Of a stretch of DNA of 8,579 bases, positions 6,292 through 8,579 are shown piece by piece. Position 1 is the stretch's first letter, and each line of letters opens with the position of its first letter. The notes below the pieces were generated by a model. It ran no database searches. It saw only the letters and a list, made by a program, of their open reading frames with translations, and was not told the DNA's origin. This stretch comes from Aromatoleum sp. (GTDB lineage: Bacteria > Pseudomonadota > Gammaproteobacteria > Burkholderiales > Casimicrobiaceae). A program made the translations under genes and the position numbers. Location of the stretch: positions 1-8,579 of the forward strand of contig JAAFGU010000096.1 of NCBI GenBank assembly GCA_010365205.1, read 5' to 3'.

Positions 6292-6367
6292 CTGTGTTTC
6301 GCATACGGCGGACCTGTTCGGCTGGCGGCGGCGCGGTCCGGCCCGTCCGGCGAGACCCGAACGCTCC

Positions 6368-7378
6368 TCAGTCGTCCGACCCGCCCGCCTCGATGTGCTT
6401 CGCGAGCAGAGTCGCAGCATCGTACTCGGCCGTTATGGGCATTCCAAACTGAATGTCTCCAAGTGTCGCACCTTCGTCGTTGACGTCTATCTCGGTCGCC
6501 GCATTTACCACCAGCGTGATGTTGGTTCCGCCGCCTGTTGGCGCAATCGTCACCGTTCCCGCAGTAGTATCGACCCCGAACACGGTCCCTTCGATCTCGG
6601 ACTCCTCGGTCTCACCGCCGGCGCTGATCGAGAACGCAACGAAAGTCGTCGGATCGTATTCGGCGTCGACCGCCTGCGCGACCTGCAGGTCCACCAGCGT
6701 GCCGGGTGCGTCGTTCACTTCGATCAGCGTTCCCGTTCCGACCGTGATCGTCACGGCTGTCGACCCGTCGCTAGGTGTGATGGTTATGCTGTTGCCCGCA
6801 ATCGTAGTGATCACTCCTTGCACTTCGCTCTCTTGCGGACCATCGGCCACCACGTCGAGGGCGACATTCGTCCCCGTCGCGACGTGAGCGACGAGTGCGT
6901 CGAGCCTAGTGATCTGGCGCAGCGCCACGATCTGTCCATTGCGTGCGATCCTGGTGTTCGCGTTCGTCTGGAGGAGTTTTGAGCCGACGGTAACTGCACC
7001 GCCCGCCAACGAAACACTGCTCATTCTGCCATTCACACGGGTAACGGCAGGCCCAGAGGCGGTCAGCGCCTTCGCGGCGAGCGTCGAGATCTTGTACTGC
7101 CCGGTAACGCTGTCATTCAGCGTCAGATTCGCAAGCGAGCCCCGGACTCCGTTGCGTGTAATCGCGGTCGACTGGCCGACAACGAGCTTCACGCTCGTCC
7201 CCGTGCTCGTCTTGATGGTGATGTTTCTCATCGCGGCGTCGATCGTGTGGACGGTGCCGGTGATGGAGGCGGTGCTTGAGCCGCTGGTGCCACGGGCGTC
7301 TGCGACCGAAACCATCCCCAGAGTCACAGCCAAAGCCAGCGCACTGACAACCGCGTGAGAAAGAACGAGGGTCCTCAT
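6368..7378 (-). CDS. Secreted protein with four DUF5666-like repeats
   Basis: A 336-residue exported protein of unknown function. Residues 1-28 are a signal peptide (MRTLVLSHAVV..., cut probably after ADA). The mature part is four related beta-rich units of about 70 residues: 39-108 (ITGTVHTID), 115-180 (VNGRMSSVSL), 185-254 (VQGVITTIAGNSITI) and 261-332 (IEGTVFGVDTTAGTVTI). Each has the pattern 'x-G-x-V-x-x-I-d...I-T-I...T-x-I...' of DUF5666, an OB-like extracytoplasmic domain. Units 3 and 4 are closest, sharing a TEIDVND/TLIEVND block and an AEYD motif. Unit 1 also has ITRNGVRGSL where unit 2 has IARNGQIVAL. The C-terminus is acidic (GGSDD). An upstream ATG at 7393 is open, but GGAGG six bases before the ATG at 7378 and the signal peptide fix this start. 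A terminator follows at 6271-6291, so it is probably monocistronic. Confidence 0.85.
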   Translation of the reverse strand: MRTLVLSHAVVSALALAVTLGMVSVADARGTSGSSTASITGTVHTIDAAMRNITIKTSTGTSVKLVVGQSTAITRNGVRGSLANLTLNDSVTGQYKISTLAAKALTASGPAVTRVNGRMSSVSLAGGAVTVGSKLLQTNANTRIARNGQIVALRQITRLDALVAHVATGTNVALDVVADGPQESEVQGVITTIAGNSITITPSDGSTAVTITVGTGTLIEVNDAPGTLVDLQVAQAVDAEYDPTTFVAFSISAGGETEESEIEGTVFGVDTTAGTVTIAPTGGGTNITLVVNAATEIDVNDEGATLGDIQFGMPITAEYDAATLLAKHIEAGGSDD

Positions 7379-7384
7379 TTGCCA

Positions 7385-7389
7385 CCTCC
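7385..7389 (-). promoter_or_regulatory. Shine-Dalgarno that fixes the DUF5666 gene start
   Basis: GGAGG on the minus strand, six bases before the ATG at 7378. It lies inside the alternative longer reading from the ATG at 7393, which therefore has no ribosome site of its own and would add only MWRWQ before the signal peptide. Confidence 0.75.
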
Positions 7390-7742
7390 ACATTGAATTT
7401 GGATAGCCTGCCTAATGTTGGACGATGCTACGACCAACGGACGCGATGCTGACAGCATATCGCCAGCCTTAATCACCGAAGTACTCAGGGCTATTTCCAA
7501 CTCACCACGGCTGCTCCGGTGGCCCACCGTACGGCAGCAAACACCATACCGTGCAAAATATTCCCACAAATTTTCGAGTTATGCAAACGTCATCACACGT
7601 GCAGGCGCGTGCGGGTTCGGTCAAAACCGAAAAACCAGTCCCCATGGACGCATCGTCGTCGATCCAGATGAGTCGTTTCGACCCTGCTTTGAAAGCGGTA
7701 ATCCATTGACCAGCAAGGGGCATCTATCTACTGCAAGCCAAT

Positions 7743-7758
7743 AATTTCACCTGAAATT
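7743..7758. promoter_or_regulatory. AT-rich inverted repeat, possible operator
   Basis: AATTTCACCTGAAATT is a perfect 7+7 inverted repeat around two central bases, in the most AT-rich spot of the window and followed by TTATATTTATCAT. An AT-rich dyad of this size stands out here and could be a protein-binding site. No gene starts close enough on either strand to assign it. Confidence 0.3.
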
Positions 7759-8231
7759 GTTATATTTATCATAGATGGAAAATGTCCTCGAATCGCGCAC
7801 ACAGGGCAAAAACTGCCCCAAGGCGACCCCCACCCACCTAAGTTCCCCGACGGCCCGGTCGCGCCAACCCGTGATACGCGGACCCGGTCGGCGCTTCGTG
7901 GGGCTGGATTTCCTGTCCTTGATGCCCCGCGGAACCTTGATGCCGGCGGCTCACGGCCGCCACCACATGTTGGGCACATGGGCTTGCGGTTCACCGGTTC
8001 CAGAGGCGCGGCACCGACCGCCGGACGCCCGGTCGAACGCGAGTCGGTGGTTCCGCTGGACGCGATATTTCGGGTATCGGCCGCGCGCGGCTCCGAATCC
8101 ACGTACGCTCGGTGGAGGTTTCCCCGGAGGGCACCGATTTGACCGGTACGCGGGTTTCGGCCCCGGGGGCCGGGGTAGGGGCAATCCCGTTCGACAACAC
8201 CGGGCCGCATCGGCGACGCGGCGCATCACAG

Positions 8232-8236
8232 AGGAG
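8232..8236 (+). promoter_or_regulatory. Shine-Dalgarno of the small basic protein
   Basis: AGGAG (within GAGGAG, 8231-8236) stands six bases before the ATG at 8243 and only three before the ATG at 8240. This favours the second ATG and argues that translation begins here and not further upstream in the longer open frame. Confidence 0.65.
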
Positions 8237-8242
8237 CCGATG

Positions 8243-8389
8243 ATGGCCAAGCAGACGAAGAACAAGTTCAAGGCGGAGAAGGCGGGCACACGGTACGGCC
8301 AATTCCGCAACTCGAAGCGCATCACGCCGTTGGCGGTCGCGAAACACCCGGTCGCGGTACCGCCGGGGACGATCGCGGCAACCGCCTGA
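8243..8389 (+). CDS. Small basic hypothetical protein (48 aa)
   Basis: A 48-residue protein with a lysine/arginine-rich first half (MAKQTKNKFKAEKAGTRYG, then QFRNSKR) and a hydrophobic, proline-containing second half (AVAKHPVAVPPGTIAATA). It has no membrane helix, cysteine or signal peptide. The charge pattern would suit nucleic-acid or ribosome binding, but I do not recognise a family. Reality is supported by the strong GAGGAG site and by a GC-rich hairpin directly after the stop. The ATG at 8240 would add one Met. The same frame is open back to 7775, but that upstream part looks non-coding. Convergence or operon partners are absent; the next gene starts 90 bases downstream with its own TATAAT box. 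Confidence 0.6.
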   Translation: MAKQTKNKFKAEKAGTRYGQFRNSKRITPLAVAKHPVAVPPGTIAATA

Positions 8390-8413
8390 CCGGCGGGTGA
8401 TCCCCGCCGCCGG
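8390..8413 (+). terminator. GC-rich hairpin after the small basic protein
   Basis: Directly after the stop codon, CCGGCGG (8390-8396) can pair with CCGCCGG (8407-8413). Alternatively GGCGGG (8392-8397) pairs with CCCGCC (8403-8408) around TGATC. No T-tract follows, so it is only a possible terminator. Confidence 0.35.
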
Positions 8414-8417
8414 CATC

Positions 8418-8446
8418 ATCTGAATCAGGCAGCACGCGTATATAAT
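8418..8446 (+). promoter_or_regulatory. Probable sigma-70 promoter of the gene at 8480
   Basis: TATAAT at 8441-8446 is a perfect -10 box in otherwise GC-rich DNA, 33 bases before the ATG at 8480, giving a short leader. The -35 region around 8418-8424 (ATCTGAA) is poor. The context TATAATTCGCCGCTT is common before genes in betaproteobacteria. Confidence 0.6.
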
Positions 8447-8479
8447 TCGCCGCTTCGCGTTTGACAATGGACGTGTGGC

Positions 8480-8579
8480 ATGCGATTGATCGGAGCACTT
8501 CTGCTCGCCATCGCCGGCGGGGCGTGGGCCGACACGCCGGCCGCGCTGGCAGCGCGCTACGGCGCCGAGGCGGCGAGCG
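8480..8579 (+). CDS. Secreted protein, N-terminus only (possibly DUF1924/SHP-like cytochrome)
   Basis: Only 33 residues lie in the window before the right edge. They read as a short signal peptide (MRLIGALLLAIAGGAWA, cut probably after AWA) followed by DTPAALAARYGAEAAS. The mature start 'TPAxLxARYxAEA' resembles the N-terminus of DUF1924 (SHP-type) monohaem c-type cytochromes, which begin this way ahead of a haem-binding CxxCH, but the haem motif would lie beyond the edge. The resemblance is from memory and weak. The ATG is preceded by GGA eight bases upstream and by a TATAAT promoter. Export to the periplasm is the only firm functional statement. Confidence 0.65.
   Translation, partial: MRLIGALLLAIAGGAWADTPAALAARYGAEAAS

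Larger units (their letters stand above)
6088..6367. other. Gene-free spacer with two GC-rich hairpins
   Basis: Between the permease remnant and the DUF5666 gene I see no coding sequence with family resemblance on either strand. The open frames here are shadows with atypical Arg/Pro-rich translations. The only structures supported are the hairpins at 6094-6111 and 6271-6291. The middle part (about 6125-6265) shows nothing recognisable. Confidence 0.5.
7379..8242. other. Long stretch without a convincing gene
   Basis: About 860 bases between the start of the DUF5666 gene and the start of the small basic protein. The left half (to about 7790) is AT-richer than any gene in the window and must contain the DUF5666 promoter, though no clear -35/-10 pair stands out. 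The right half is GC-rich and full of short inverted repeats: GGCGGC/GCCGCC at 7945-7961, CATGT/ACATG at 7966-7980, CACCGAC/GTCGGTG at 8012-8049, and palindromes at 8080-8091 and 8159-8171. Open frames crossing it (7415-7744 plus, 7502-7723 minus, 7728-8210 minus, 7775-8389 plus) show no family resemblance and coding-atypical composition. It may hold a non-coding RNA or decayed sequence, but I see no proof of either. Confidence 0.5.

Noticed and set aside
6152..6982. Plus-strand open frame of 276 codons
   Set aside because: Mostly antisense to the DUF5666 gene, with no motif and no ribosome site.
7978..8142. 54-codon plus-strand open frame with a coding-like stretch (ESVVPLDAIFRVS)
   Set aside because: No ribosome binding site, no recognisable family, and the remainder is Arg-rich. 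A chance similarity is more likely.
7775..8242. N-terminal extension of the small basic protein in the same frame
   Set aside because: The translation is Arg/Pro/Gly-rich without family resemblance, and the strong ribosome site is placed for the ATG at 8243.
8461..8466. Perfect -35 hexamer TTGACA
   Set aside because: It is only 14 bases before the start codon at 8480, and no -10 box lies at the right distance downstream. The TATAAT at 8441 is the better promoter element.

Overview
The window is GC-rich (visibly well above 60% G+C in the genes) and looks like a betaproteobacterium, probably Burkholderiales or a relative. The evidence is the codon use, an IPTL-type C-terminal sorting signal, a DUF5666 protein, and housekeeping genes (adenine deaminase, ArfB) that resemble proteobacterial orthologues. 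The species cannot be named from sequence alone. No rRNA, tRNA, CRISPR array or complete mobile element was seen.

Layout, left to right. (1) 165-1001, minus: a membrane-anchored alpha/beta hydrolase. (2) 1269-1439, plus: a 56-residue protein that is almost only a signal peptide followed by an IPTL-CTERM sorting tail. (3) 1479-2294, plus: an integral-membrane sterol-desaturase/fatty-acid-hydroxylase family enzyme. (4) 2516-5317, plus: a likely transcription unit of an HTH regulator, a secreted Vgb-like beta-propeller 17 bp downstream, and about 100 bp further on an adenine deaminase. (5) 5352-5747, minus: the ribosome-rescue hydrolase ArfB, convergent with the deaminase across a 34-bp gap that holds a perfect 16-bp palindrome. 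(6) 5748-6367: a decayed region with IS21-like end repeats, a broken C-terminal fragment of a MalG-type sugar ABC permease, and two GC-rich hairpins, the second a good terminator for the next gene. (7) 6368-7378, minus: a secreted protein built of four DUF5666-like repeats. (8) 7379-8242: a long stretch without a convincing gene, AT-richer on the left and GC-rich with many inverted repeats on the right. (9) 8243-8389, plus: a small basic protein with a strong ribosome binding site. (10) 8480 to the edge, plus: the start of a secreted protein, possibly a DUF1924-type c-type cytochrome, behind a TATAAT box.

Functionally this is a mixed chromosomal neighbourhood: envelope proteins (hydrolase, sorted micro-protein, desaturase, propeller, DUF5666 protein), purine salvage and translation rescue. 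The clearest unusual items are the IPTL-CTERM micro-protein with almost no cargo, the regulator/propeller pair, and the IS-flanked permease pseudogene. There is no strong case for a complete new multi-gene system.
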